From Moringa oleifera (Eukaryota > Streptophyta > Magnoliopsida > Brassicales > Moringaceae): a stretch of DNA of 64,000 bases. Below the pieces are notes generated by a model. The model made no database searches, had not been told where the DNA came from, and worked only from the letters and a program-made list of their open reading frames with translations. This document shows, in pieces, positions 34,511-47,519 of this stretch (position 1 is its first letter; every line of letters starts with the position of its first letter). The stretch is taken from the NCBI GenBank assembly GCA_021397835.1, contig JAJFZO010000113.1:992001-1056000 (forward strand), read 5' to 3'. A program made the translations under genes and the position numbers.

Positions 34511-36810
34511 AAAATAGGTACTTATTTGCATAACTAAACCTCTTTGTTAACCATATGGATCAACCATAATTCATTAGTTAAGTAATAATTATTGAACATC
34601 TTACAAAAAATAAAACATTTAAATTTAGGGCACCCCCTTAACAACTTTGAAGATATCTAGCCCATCATTTCTCTCATAACCCACCAGTTCTCTCACACCT
34701 TTGGGCATATCCAATAGCTTTCAATATTCTTCATTATCCATCAAAACTTTTAGGACCAATAATAATAAAAGGAATCATAATTGAGACTATTAATATTTTT
34801 AGCTTTTAGTATTCCTAAGCCTTATGCTATGACAAAGAATAAAAAAGAATCATAATGTAAAGAAAGTTACTCCATTAAACCTATGCTCACTATCTCATCA
34901 AGAGTGTAATGATTGAACACTAAAATCCATAATCCCAAAACCTTGAATCTTAACAACAGTTCTCCATTTCCTAACTTGCCTATTTGTTTCCATTATCCAC
35001 AATAATAAGAAGACCTATATTGCATTACATGCATCACATTCAATAACTGACAAGCTTGTTATTCAACATTTAATGCTAAATTATTATTTTCAAGGAATCA
35101 AAATTGGAGAATTATATGTACCTCTTTGTCATGCTTACCCAACGCCCTTAGTGCTTCTAGCTTTGCCTTTATGCCAACTAGCAAGACAGCCTCGAGCCAC
35201 AATTTTTCACATTGGGAGCAAACATAAGGAAAAATTTATCAGTTTGAGAAATTTGGAGCTAATTGATATGAAGAAAAGATATATCTTAACTTACTTCTGC
35301 TATCATTTTGAGAACTCCACTAAAGTCGTAGATTGATTTGATTGATGCTTGATGTGAATTAAAAATAATAATATATTAAAAGCTAATATCGTTTGAGCAT
35401 ATATAATGACTAAAATATGCAGCTGGAAAAAATTATCAAATCTATTATGACAGTAGTTAAAACATGGCCCCTGAATTAATAGCAACAATATCTACATACA
35501 TGGGTTAAAAAAATGTTATAACGAAACGAGACATATATGATGCAAGTTCCTCATCTTTCTGCCAAAGCATTGCTTTGAAAAGCACTATGGAATATTCAAT
35601 GCAAATACCAAAGAAAAAAGTTCATTTTGTATGTTCAAAAAAAAAAAAAAAAAGAGTAGAAGCATAATATAATCTATTACGGATTAAAACAAGAATGTGC
35701 AAAGATCTCTCTTGCTCAAAAACTTTATAAAAAAATGTATATACAATTACATACACAAACAGGTAAAAGACATGTAGACAAGAATATTACAGATTGAAAG
35801 CAAGAGATAGGAATAATGCCCTTTTTTGATTGCATGCAAAGAATAAAGCAAACTTGTTTTGGATGATGACTATCAATTTCTATATAATTATAACTTCTAT
35901 GTAAAACCAATGGCTCTATCTCGCCCAAAAATGTCTAAAAATTTGTGAATCAAATTAATAAAGAAGATTTCTATAAAAAAGAAATTTAGAAATGATGGCT
36001 AACTCCATTTCTTTTTCTATTCTAGTTAAACAATTACATAAAAATAAGTACAATTCAAAACATTAAAATCAATAGTGATGAGTGCGTATCCTAGCTTATG
36101 AAAGGTGAAGTGTTCCAACAAAGGATCCACAAATACTATAAACAAAACAATCGAACAACACTTACTAGTCATCGAATATTATTTAATTTATAGATCTCTA
36201 AGGGAATATCAACCTCAAAGAAAAAAGATTAACTGGATTAAAAAAATATGAGTGATTGAACAATTGATCTTCATTGAAATAAAGAAGACTAAAGAAAAAA
36301 AAATTGAATTTGTATTCTTAAAAACAAAAGTGCAAGCATTACTTTTATTGGGTATTAAATCAACAATCTTATTTTGATATGCATATACAATAAGGTAGGT
36401 AGACATCCAAATATGCTAGTTATAGATTAAAAACAACAGAGAGAAAGATTGACTTATTTTGGTAGCATGTGAAAGAATAACACAGGCCTTGTGTTGATTG
36501 ATGCCAATCCATATCTTGAGTCCATATAACTATAACATATCCCCTTCCCCCTTAAAAAAATGTTGTCTCACCAGAACAAATCCATAAAGCAGTGAATTAA
36601 ATTAGTGAGATGACTTATCAACAAAAGAATATTTAAAAATGATAACTCACTCTCCTTAAAGCTAAAAAGAACAATGACATCCAAACCAATGACCATTTAA
36701 TTCCTTAAGTTGAAATATAGAATAAGGCATATGAAATAAAAGAAAGTTGCAAAACTGGTTTGTTTCAAGATGTTCTAAAACATCATAAAAAAACTAAAAT
36801 ATTCAGTATA
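34511..36810. other. Intergenic with one isolated exon candidate
   Basis: Balanced AT-rich single-copy-looking DNA. Apart from the exon candidate at 35122-35190, no gene was recognised on either strand. A poly(A) run lies at about 35638-35653. Confidence 0.4.
35122..35190 (-). pseudogene. Isolated TPR-like exon (NPGR-family resemblance)
   Basis: A 69-nt phase-0 block with a CTCGAG acceptor side and a GAG|GTACAT donor encodes exactly 23 residues: AVLLVGIKAKLEALRALGKH then DKE. The pattern (hydrophobic helix, then KAKxLxALGxxxEA) resembles a TPR helix pair in the plant calmodulin-binding 'no pollen germination related' proteins. No partner exons were found, so it is either a stray fragment or chance. 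Confidence 0.3.
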
Positions 36811-36883
36811 AAACATTGAAACGATTTTACCCGAAAAAGGAAAAGGAAAAAACCACATAAAACAAGGATATCACTCTACACAT

Positions 36884-37045
36884 TACCATGTGTGATTGGT
36901 TTTGTTCATGCAGAAATAGGTTGGCCTTCAACACCATCTTTTCTTACTGGAGTGTAGATAGCCACTAGTCAGTACCCCCACATCATCAACATTAGCATCG
37001 TACATCCTCCCTGTGTCTCCTACACTATCATCAAATGAGTCTATA
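36884..37045 (-). pseudogene. AIR9-like (A9 repeat) exon fragment, right copy
   Basis: Minus-strand translation gives DSFDDSVGDTGRMYDANVDD, then a frame break, then AIYTPVRKDGVEGQPISA followed by a stop. It is homologous to 11684-11838, with similarity extending into both flanks, so the two are duplicates of a larger piece. Both are broken at the same point (directly after DVG), which suggests the damage, or a mis-called boundary, predates the duplication. Confidence 0.4.
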
Positions 37046-37149
37046 CAAAAATAAAACTTTTAAGGAACCAAAAGATATAGTATTAGTTAATTATTTCTAA
37101 TCTATGAAATAAAAACATGTCATAAGTTAGCTAATAAAAATATAACTGG

Positions 37150-39584
37150 AACCAATAGGATATTAAAAGGCACAACATAAATAAATACTAAAGCCTACAT
37201 ACAGTAAAAAATAAGTTACACTAACCAGTTCCCTTATTCTCATGTAATCATTCAAACTTGTTAAGCCCTATTTACCTTTAAAGTACTCTCTGAATTCTTT
37301 AATAATACTACCTTCAATGGTATCTTTGATAATTCAGACATTACTGATAGATGGAAGAGCTGCCATCAGGTAACATAATCATTTTTTCATCCATTATCAC
37401 CATTTTTAAGGGTTTAAAAAAATTAGCAATGGAGAATATTCAAAACAGTTGTAGAGAAAAATTGGCTGAAGAAATTAGTTACTAAAGATAATTGGTTCTC
37501 TAAATACCAAAAATTTTGTAAGGTAGTTTATTATTAAAGCTAGCAATGCAAAGAAAAGCATATTGGATTCCAATATTTAAAAGCTCTCCTTCAAGGAAGA
37601 AAAAGAATCAAACCCATCTCTTTTTGGCCTGGTAGCAAAGCAACTTGGGGCATGACAAATGACTAGGCATTATGTTTCTGCCACCAAAATCTGCACCAAC
37701 AAAATAAGCCATTTTCAAAAGAAAAAAGTATCAACTTACACATAAAATAAAATGAATAATTTAAGTACTAATATATTCACCATTAGATGTAAGACTGCAT
37801 AATCAATAGCTGCCCCAGCTGTAAAACATGTACCCTGCAGTAACCAAGGAAGGTCAAATAAACAGAAAGTTCATACGAAGCAAGACCAAAAAAGTTCATT
37901 ATTTTGAAATGAGAAAACAGTACAAGGATCAGTCAAAGGGGTTTAATATTTACCATGCTTGTTATTCATGATAACATTTTACTCTTAGCACACGAATCAT
38001 TCATATCAAAGAAAATAAAAAGATAAAATAAGAATGAGTATCATCTCAAATGCAAATAGGAACAAGTATGAATACAATGAACTATAATGCTTTATGCATT
38101 TATTAGGACCGAGTAATTGTTCTTTACTAACTAATGCTAATATATTAAGCAAACTTAGATAAGGGCAAATTCTATTGCAAAGAGACAAAGGGTTTATCAT
38201 TTAACTGGTAAAAAAAACATAAACACACCCATTTTACTGTTTAAACAAACTAGGAAAGAAACAGGCAGGCACTTTATTTATAGATATGGATAGCTTGCAC
38301 TATATAAGAGAAGATTATAAACTGAAAGTCCGAAATAGAGAAGGGCAGATGCTTATGAAATCAAAGCAAGTGAAACTTTCAAGTCCAGATCCCAATGCTC
38401 AAAACTACGATCCGCAAAGTTGTAATGTGCGCCCTTCAGAGATAAAGTTTTCTTGGTCATACCCTTCATTACATATGGATATGTCAATAAATTTCCCAGG
38501 ATACATTCACGGCTTCCTGCATATTGTCATAAAGAAAACAATATCATTATTCATCTCACACAGATTCTGAGATTTTGTCCTTTCTTACTGAGAAAATTTA
38601 TTGGTTGCTTTTACGCGTATTCATAATTTTCATGCTTATAAGCCAAGAAATACAGTTTTGTGTTATCCATGAGGGTTTTCTATATGCCAAGTTGCGTAGT
38701 CTCATGAGCTCAAACATTGAGAATAGGGCCACAACATAAAGAATATAATACAGATGGGGTCCTCATCTCTTTGTCAGATTTTTCTGCCCAAATACATTAG
38801 CTACTGGAAAAAAAAAAGATCACTGTTCAATAAGAATAATCTTTAGAGGGGCAAAAGTGAATAAACGATAGATGCATGCTTCATATTGAAATTTGAGATG
38901 AAGTATTTTTAATTGCTTTATGACAAAATAAAATGCAGTTTTCAAATGCAAGTTGTCAGATACCTAACTACCATGTAAAAATTACACGCCTTGAGATATC
39001 AATTGGAGCCAAGACTATTAACAAAAGCATTAGGTACCATTACCTCAAAGGACATCAGGTTAAAAAGATATCAATGACCTGCAGCATTAACCTCATGCAA
39101 GTCTTAAAGGAAAATAACAGGCAGATTCCCAAACTTTGCCAGAAATTCAATACATGTTTATCATTCTAGACATAGTAAAAGCAGTAAAAAGAGAACAATA
39201 GGCAGAAAGGGGTTTAAAATCTTAAATTTGTTACTAAGATCATCCAGGAAAGTTAAGCTGGATAGCTTATCAACCCACATGTTGAAAAGTCTATTCCTGC
39301 TAACAATTGTATTAGATACTTTTAACACATACATAGACTACATAAATCATTAAAGAGGCCATAAACCTTAATAAGTTATTGGGGTATCTACAACACCAAA
39401 GAAAAATCTGTTGATTTTGAAAAAAAAAAAAATCTACAACATTCAGGCAGGTCAATCATCTAATACATAACCAGAATGTGCTAGCAGTCAAGGCAAATAA
39501 CTAGCCAACCAAACAGATCATCCTCTTTGAAATTTAAAACTGGTCAATATAGAATCTGAAGTCCGCAAAACATCTTTTACGAAA
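37150..39584. other. Intergenic or intronic, no confident gene
   Basis: On the minus strand, two short exon-like pieces were noticed: about 37799-37846 (TCFTAGAAIDYAVLHLM) and about 37625-37700 (ADFGGRNIMPSHLSCPKLLC). They could be exons downstream of the PDS5-like exon at 39611-39831, but neither was recognised and their junctions do not clearly agree in phase. Nothing else seen. Confidence 0.3.
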
Positions 39585-39610
39585 AAATTTCAGCAAAAAT
39601 TAGTTCATAC

Positions 39611-39831
39611 CTTATAGCCTTTAGGAAATGCTGGAACATCTCAATAATCAGCACATCACATTCAAGATGCAACATCACTACACAGGATCTGACCTTGGCA
39701 ACATTTTCAAGAATTGATGTCCTCTTGGCATATGATGGACTAGACTTGTCAACCAAATCTTCAAATGAGGACACAATCAGCTGAAAGACCTCCTGCATTT
39801 TGCATTGAAAATGATTATCGAATGCCTCCAT
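39611..39831 (-). pseudogene. PDS5-like exon, right duplicate
   Basis: Same 221-nt exon as 28-248, with intact acceptor (CTGTAG) and donor (GTATGAAC). It is open throughout (MEAFDNHFQCKMQEVFQL... to FQHFLKAIR) but carries VVMLHLECDVLI where the left copy has the more conserved VVMLDLECDALI. No further PDS5 exons could be identified in the 2.4 kb on its 3' side, so it is probably an isolated duplicated exon and not part of a working gene. Confidence 0.6.
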
Positions 39832-40412
39832 CTACAGATCACCCAAAAAAAAATTAAAAAAGGAAAGCAGAGAGGGTTAAATTAGCCAAGACATCTGTTG
39901 AAGACATAAAACAACTTTAAGAAGCATGTGTCTGAAAGCAGAGAAATGAAAAAATTACTCAAAGCTTGCATTGTAAAGAAAAGAAAAGAACAAAAGAAGT
40001 TTTACGGGAGAAAGAAACAAACAGTTAAGAAAATGAAAAAGAAAAGAATTAAGAAGAGGTTAGGGAGAGGGCACACATGAATTCATCCTACAGGAAAACG
40101 AGGTCCTTCATTTTGTATGGCAAAAACTTCTTCCTCATTCATAGTTTGAGATCTGCCCTTATTTCTCTGTTTTTTCTTGTTTTCATTCGATCTGCTTTCT
40201 CAAGGAAGAGGGGGTTTTGAGAGAGAAAGGGAAAGAGAGAAAGGGGGGAGGAAGAAAGTGTGAAACACGTAAATTTAATTGTTTAAATAAGCTACAACGG
40301 TCATATTTTGAAAAAAATGGTATGATTTTTCGATTCAAATAAAAATAGAACATGATAAACAATCTCAGATCCCATTTGATTTTTTCTTGAAAGGGAAAAC
40401 TGATAGGATTAC

Positions 40413-40840
40413 CTTGTTTTTCTTCCTTGTTGAGAATGCTATTCCATGAACTCTTGTCCCACAGGTGAGCTTCGAACCTCCCTGTCCATCTGTGCCTGTT
40501 TGATCGCACATGCAAATTAATCAATGCCCAGAAAACCAATCAGACACAATTGCGTGCATCTCTTTCTGCAAGGGATGGAAATGGAAGAGCGAAAGAGAGA
40601 GGAAGGGGAACCTGGTGACTCCTCTATGAATGGAGCTTCGTCGGCCGGCTTTAGGCTCCCAGCATCCGCATTCTGGCATTTGTCAGAGTAATTCTCATCT
40701 GTTTTAGCCTTTTTGGTCTTGGGTTTGTCTGGTCGTCGTTGTTGCTGTCGTTGATAAGGAGAAGAATCAGAGCCAACATAGAAAGAGGAAGAAGAAGAGG
40801 AAGAGCAGGAAGTACGGGACGTTTTCATTTTCGCTTTCAT
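40413..40840 (-). pseudogene. WRINKLED1-like AP2/ERF fragment, copy V (exons 1-2)
   Basis: Right-hand, unexpanded counterpart of copies I-IV. Exon 1 runs from ATG at 40840 (MKAKMKTSRTSCSSSS) to the donor after 40612; exon 2 is 40495-40413 (83 nt), encoding [18 protein letters not shown]. The AP2 start reads RRSSIHRGVTR, a His replacing the near-invariant Tyr. Exon 1 is 229 nt, so the same frame offset seen in copies I, III and IV is present. Downstream is the PDS5-like exon, not WRI1 exon 3. Confidence 0.8.
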
Positions 40841-41040
40841 CTCCACTTTCTTGGTACCGAAACGAAACAAACAGCTCAGCTCAGGGATGCAGTCCACTGA
40901 AATAGTATAACAGAAGACAGAGGCACGCACAGATTGTGGGTGCTAAAAAGGTGAACCACCGAAATAAGGAATTAACCTCGGGTCAAGTCATGGGTTGGGT
41001 TAGTTAACCATGAGTTAATTAATTGCCCGACACTTGGCCT

Positions 41041-42560
41041 ACGCCTTCCAGTCAGCCCGCCAGTAGGCTTTCTTCACTCTGCTGGTCTCTTTGTTTTTTT
41101 TTTTAATATCAAAAGAAATAAAATTATTAAAAACTGAAAGTAACAGAAAATTGTGGTTTTAATTTCAATTTCTAGTGTAGCTTTGGCTACCTGGGTAGGT
41201 TCATACTATGCGTCAGTTACTTTGCGGGTTTGAATCTGGGAATCACTAGGACGTGTAAGGAGAACCTCTGCATTAAATCGAGAATGGCATTTTTACCCTT
41301 GGTTTTCCGCAGAAATTACTTGACAAGTCACCCCCAAAGGCCGGCCGGCAGCAGCACAAAATTTATACAATTACGTGTAATGTGAAACTATCTTTCTCTT
41401 CTTTTGGTGTATTGGAGAGGTCAGTTTTATAATTTTATACTTATTAATATTTTTTACTTTGTATATTAATCAAATTTAATAAAATAAATTATTTTATGAT
41501 AATAAATTATTTTAAAATTATAATTGTTATAAATTAATTTTTTCAATATTATTTCTCAATCTTTTTTTTCGATTAAATTGTACATTTTAATTTTTTTAAA
41601 ATTATTAACTAACTTTTTTATAGTTAATTTTAATTTTTTAAAAAATATTTTTTATTTATTAATTAAAATTTTTTAATTAAAAATATTTTTTATAATTTTA
41701 AAAAATATTATTTAAATATAAAAAAACAAATAAATCATTATTTATTGTAGCAGTACAAAAAATTTAATGATTTACATTATTTTTTAATAGGTTTAAGATT
41801 TAATTAAGTCATAACAGCTTAAAATTCATAATAACATGTGCAATATAAAAGTTTTATGTTATTTTTTTCAAAGTATTTTACATAAAATTTTGGAGAGATT
41901 AATCTTCTTAAGTTTTAATTTATTAATATTTATTTAGATTTAAATATATTATAATTTTAACATCTTAATTATTATAAACTTATTTTTAATATTATTATTT
42001 ATAATTTTAAATTTGTCATTACAATAAAATAAGTTTCATTTTAAATAATTTAAAATAATTCTTAATAAAATAATTTTTTTAACCATTTAATTAAAAAATA
42101 ATAAAAAGATGACGGTTGTAATATATTTATATTATAAATATTTAAAATTATTATTTATTTAACGTTATTAAAATTTATTTTTGTTGTGATATTTTGGATT
42201 AGGCTGTAACGTCATTAAAATTAATATAATTATTTTCATATACATCAAAATGACTATACATTGCACTACATTATACTTTATATAATTCTATATATATTAT
42301 CATTAAATTAAATTTTCTTATTGAAAACTCAAGAAGAAAGGCTTTTCGTTTTCTTATCATTTTAAAAAATAATTATCTTATAAATAAAATTTATTTAATT
42401 TTTAAATTTATGCTTAATGTAATTATGAAATTATTTTGATATATTTATTAAACAATATTTTCAATGTTAGGAGTATATAACTTAGGTAGTGAATGTAGTT
42501 TTTCTATTGGTTTTGCTTTTATTAGTATTGTGCTTTGAAATTTTACACAGCTTGAGTGAA
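41041..42560. repeat. Right copy of the duplicated flank
   Basis: Counterpart of 4016-5209. The duplication ends at GCTTGAGTGAA (42560), after which this copy enters unique sequence upstream of the subtilase 3' end, while the left copy enters the AT-rich fold-back repeat. About 300 bp at 42105-42405 are absent from the left copy. Confidence 0.75.
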
Positions 42561-42983
42561 AGGAAGCGCGTGCAGGAAGTTAAACTCGAAGCTTTCCTTC
42601 CCATTTCCAACTTGAACTTCTTTCACTAAAGTTCCCTCTGTCTTGCCTCCATCCTTCCTTCGCTCTCAGTTGCAGATTTTATGAAACAATTTCTCTCAAT
42701 CACATTCTCTCTTTCGTGAGAAAAAAGACAAAACTGGGTTGCAATTATCTAGTGTAGGAACAGATACTGACACTTACTCCCCTTCCGTACAGTGTGCTTT
42801 TGACAACAATTAAAAATAGGGCCAATTGATTGGAAGGAAGAATTGTAAGTTCCACCGAATTTACTATTATAATCTTAAATTTAAAAGATAAATATGCATT
42901 CCGCCAACATTATTTTTTTTTTGTAAAAGTACAACCAAATGATATTTTCTAATTTTTTTATTCGCGTACAATGAAAACCCTAA
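42561..42983. other. 3' flank of the subtilase gene
   Basis: Unique DNA containing the presumed 3' UTR and terminator region of the minus-strand subtilase. 42561-42760 is GC-richer, without a recognisable open frame. Confidence 0.4.
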
Positions 42984-45900
42984 TTACTCAACATTCACCC
43001 AATAAACTATGCGGACCTGGTGTTCCTGATCAGACCATGTGATGGATCCATAATTGTATCCTGGAGGAGCCTCCTTACCGTAAAACAGAACTTCAAAGGA
43101 AACCTTTCTTACATCTTCTTTAAAGACTATCATTTCTGGGAAAACTTTGACCACTAAACCAACCGCAGTTTGCACATGAGCATGGTAGGTTGCATTTGGC
43201 AATCCCACGTTGGTTAGTGTTCTTTGGATCGTCTGGCCAGCTTGATGTCGATCAAGCTTCGCAATGGAGATTGATGGGTAATTAATATTGGATATGAATG
43301 TCTCAAAGGAATTCTTGGGACAGTTGAAGTTGGTCTTGGTAATGGCTCTAATGATTTTCTCTGAATAACCGTAATAGCAAAGGAACTGAAAATAATCTCT
43401 TGTTGTGGTTTCAAAGATTAAGCCTGGATTGACAGCTTTGGATGGGCTTATTTCTCCAACTCCTATCTCATGTGGATTTGCCAAGTAACCTGAGCTGTTT
43501 TTCAAGGGTCTTCCCGCATTATCCATGTGAGTTGCTGCATTTAGAACACCGAAGTAAATTAATGTGCTGAGTAACCTCATGTATAATTTAAACTAGTATG
43601 TGTTACAAACAACAAACTAGATAAATGCATCGAACTAAGAAACAACAAAAGTACAGATCACAATAATCGGAGGTGAAGTCTGTGATGTAAAAAGAAACAA
43701 AAGAAAAAAGGAAATAAAACCAAAATGTAAAATTTATTGAGTTTCATAAGAAGTAGTACGTACCTGTGGTCATGAGCGCTGATTTGATCATGGAAGGACT
43801 CCATTTAGGGTGCACTGATTTCAGAAACGCAGCTGCCCCTGCGACGTGTGGACAAGCCATTGATGTTCCAGATCTTATAGCAAACCCAGAGGGCTTTTCT
43901 CCAATGGGAACACTCCCTGCTTCTTTTGTCGGAGTTATTGCACCTAAAATGGCAACTCCTGGAGCCATTATATCAGGCTGAATGGGAAAATTATGTTAAA
44001 ACCTAAAATACCCATAATTTTTGTAGTTCTTAGATAATAATGTGACGTTGCTTGTGAAAGAGAACGCATGACCTTCAGAATGTTTTGTGTGAGCCCTCCA
44101 GGACCTCTTGATGAGAAGTACGCGACAACTGGTGCTGGTTTATGTTTTGGCACATCTACTGTTGCAAGGACTGCTGCAGTTGGCCTTCTGTTTCAGTCAT
44201 TCAAAATGGTTTCAAGAATCTACTCCTCACACTATCTTTTCTGAGCTCAGCAGAGAGAGTTTTAACAATTCTTACTTGGTAGAATTCATGTACTTAAGAA
44301 TCTTGTAGCCTACTGTGTTTCCAACTTCTGCAAATGGAAATACGCCTGAATCAAAAGGCACCTCTTTGTCATCCTCATTGATTACGATCAATCCTTTGGC
44401 TCTGGCATCTTGCACCACTAATTTCTTGATTCGCCGTGATACAGATAGGTCACTTCCAGCACAGACAACAATCTTTCCAGCAACTTTCTTTGTGTCTAGT
44501 GATCCTGGATAACAGCTCCTGCACTTCCACAATTATGTTATAATCACAAGTCCGTGCAGAGCATCTAATATGGCTTCTGTAATATCAGGAAATGTGAAAA
44601 GAAAAACCTTGCTTCCGATGCAGGAGTAAACTTAGCAGCAGCGTCTTTTCCAAATACAAGAGGATAGGTCTCATAACGTGTTAGGTTTGAAAATGTTATG
44701 GCGGAACCCTATTTAGAACAAAGAAAGAAGAAGTTAGGTTCCTACGAAGAAGATGGTAATTAACCAATGAAAATTTCTATGGAAAAGAAGCATCTTACTT
44801 TAAATGATCTTCCATTTCCAAGAAGCACAGTAGATTGAAACTCTCTATCAATAGTAGACGCTGCAACAGTCAGAATCCATGGAGCTATATTGGTAACAGT
44901 GAAAGGGTCAGGTCCTTCATTCCCCGCAGAACATATCACCATGACTCCCATTTGTTCAGCATGAAGTGTTCCAATGGCTATGGGGTCACTCAAGTAATCA
45001 GACTGAAACAATGAGCTCATCCCAATAGAAATAGAGATTATATCCACTCCGTCCTTAATAGCATCGTCAATCGCCTTCAATATAACGGAACCGGCACATC
45101 CATCTTCTGTGCATGCCTTGTACACTGCCAACCTAGAGGAAGGTAAGCCACCCCTAGCAGTGCCTTGTGCTAAGCCATAGTAACTGGCATTGGAGACGTG
45201 AGCACCAACAGCTATAGACGATGTGTGAGTTCCATGGCCGATGTAGTCTCTAGGAGACCTTGTGGATTTTGCGAAGATCATTGTGTTGTTACCATTGGAT
45301 ATAAATGGCATGTCGTAGTACCTTGCTCCAATCAACTTCCTGTATACGTACAAATATATAAATATATATATATATAGAGAGAGAGAGAGAGCAACAAAAA
45401 AGAAAAAAGATAAATATTGTTAAGACGTGGGAAATTCCTAACCCTGTTACGAGCTAGGGGTTTTTGTTATGCTTTCTTACGAGGTGCCTTTAAAGTACTA
45501 CCTAGTAATTGGAAACTATAACATCGTCACCTATTACAATTTGATCTCTTGAAATCAGACGCCTCCATACAGGTTCCTTTCCATCTCGAAGGGATCTTCC
45601 CAACCCCTTGGTCGTTGAAGCTGGGAGACTCCGGCCATATACCTACACGGAAGAACAAATCATCGTAATAAAACTCCTCTGTCATAGTCTCTAACTAATA
45701 TTTTGTTCCTTAATGGATTGAAAATTAAAGGGAACTAAGCCTTGAACAATTAAATTCAGGCCTAGACATTTAATTTATTCAACGGAAAACTACCCATCCA
45801 TCCTGTAACATTTGTTTGCTGCAAATCTTACAACTTGATCTGTAGGTAATTACAATTGTTGAAATTTATTTATTTTTCCTCCTCTTTTAGTGCTGAGAAC

Positions 45901-47458
45901 ATTTTGATAGTTGATTAGTCTTTGTAGGTTCTTTCAACATCACTCAATTTTTTTTATTTGTGTCATCGTCTTATTTCATTCTCTCCCTCTCTATCAAGAA
46001 TGAAACTAAGTTTTATTTATTTGATTAACGACACAGACAATTCCATTGCTGCCAACAAATTAAATAATAATTTGTACTTTATGTCTATAACATGGATATT
46101 GACATAGTAAATGCACTTTCTTTTTTTTTTTTTTTTGCAGTTGAAACTCTCTAATGTTGACTAATATTACTGACCGAAACTGATAATATTAGCCAATGTT
46201 TGAATTATCAATTAATATTGACTAAAATGGTCAATTATGAATATACCAACTACCCCTAATTAATATTGGCAAATATTAATTGACTCTTGACCAACAAAGA
46301 CTAGTTTTATTGTCTGAATTCAGATTTTTATGACATTAAGTGACAAAACACTTTGGATGCTACAACAAAACTCTTGTCATGTTCTTGGCAAAGTATGTTA
46401 GAAAAATAAGGTAATTGAAACTAAATTATAGTATCAGTTACTGGAAAGGATAAAAAATGATGAGAAAGCCTGAGCTGCCACTAAAATTCATGCATTCAAT
46501 GGTGGGATCCATCGTCCAAGGAAATTACCTGTGTCTATGACTCCAATAACGACGTCACTCGATGGATGACCTTGAGCATGATCAGTTGGCAAAATTCCTG
46601 AAATTGCTTCCAAGAAATCCCAAGAACGTGTTGTATGAAGTGTCAGAGCCGGGTCACGGAAGACCGACACAATATCATCACAGCCTGCATCCAACAATTG
46701 ATGCAAATTAGAATCATTATATTAAACAATATCGCCTTAGGAAAAAGTATTATTTTTATGATCATTTCCCCTTGAATTATGTAAATGACAGAAAATGATG
46801 ATTAATATTTTAAAAAAAAAAGATATTTATTGTCATAGTAAGGTGGAAGGCCAGAGTTGTCATTTCCTTTTGACATACATAAATGCTGTTGCAAGCAGAA
46901 TCCAACGGTATTAGATAATATGGCGAAAAGGAGGAATTTACCAGCTAACAAGGAAGCTTCATGCTCTGTAAGCATGGCAGAGAATCCTTTAAAGGCATGA
47001 TAATAATGGTGGATAAGGTTTATTCTCTCACTTTCTTGGCTGCCAAACAAAAAAACATTCAGATGGTGATGAAATCACTATAAAAAGAATGCATTAAGAA
47101 GAATGATATATGACCTTGGAATGATGGAGGACAGCAACTGCAGATGATCTGACTCTGCAACTTGAGCATCCACTTCATCACTTGCTGAGCTTCCCATGTA
47201 CACAACATAAGGCTGCATCAATTCACAAAAGACAACACCACCATTTCAATAAAATTTCTTATTAAACTTGGTTTTTCAAGTAAATATTTTGTGTTTTTCT
47301 CTCGAATCAAATGGAAATTAGCATAGCTGGGAGAGTTTATATATATATGTGAAGGCTTCAAGAAAGCAAACCATGGGAATTTGCTTGGGTGAAGCCGAGC
47401 AGAAGAGGAGCCATGGATCATAAGAGAGAAACAGGAGAAGATAGAGAAGAGAAGCCAT
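42984..47458 (-). CDS. Secreted subtilisin-like serine protease, SBT5.2 / CO2-response secreted protease type
   Basis: Eleven exons (minus strand): 47458-47372, 47212-47115, 47039-46942, 46684-46529, 45642-45531, 45339-44799, 44708-44608, 44518-44276, 44187-44073, 43977-43764, 43534-42984. All introns are GT-AG and the total is 2316 nt, giving 771 aa, close to Arabidopsis SBT5.2. Order: signal peptide ([20 protein letters not shown]), I9 propeptide (YVVYMGSS to [10 protein letters not shown]), S8 peptidase with Asp145 (VIDTG), His219 (GHGTHT), oxyanion Asn324 (SAGNEGP) and Ser556 ([10 protein letters not shown]), an inserted PA domain (exons 7-8), and a C-terminal fibronectin-III-like domain. 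The catalytic set is complete. Family role: apoplastic protease cleaving propeptides (e.g. EPF2 for CRSP); the substrate here is unknown. The ATG at 47458 is chosen because it alone gives a signal peptide in frame. A longer open frame above it begins with TTG and is out of frame. Confidence 0.9.
45362..45391. repeat. (TA)n(GA)n microsatellite in subtilase intron 5
   Basis: About eight TA followed by about seven GA dinucleotides, just upstream of the exon 6 acceptor. Confidence 0.85.
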
Positions 47459-47501
47459 GAACTAAGATGGTGAAACAATTAAGAGCAAGCCCATTGTGAA
47501 C

Positions 47502-47508
47502 TATATAT
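47502..47508 (-). promoter_or_regulatory. TATA box of the subtilase gene
   Basis: ATATATAG context on the minus strand, about 45 bp before the ATG at 47458. A start site about 30 bp downstream would leave a very short leader. Confidence 0.45.
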
Positions 47509-47519
47509 GAAGTGGGAGT

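Noticed and set aside
47218..47478. 86-codon open frame [10 protein letters not shown]... as subtilase exon 1
   Set aside because: Its first codon is TTG, not ATG, and it is out of frame with exon 2. The ATG at 47458 in another frame gives a signal peptide, a GT donor at 47371 and a continuous 771-aa product.
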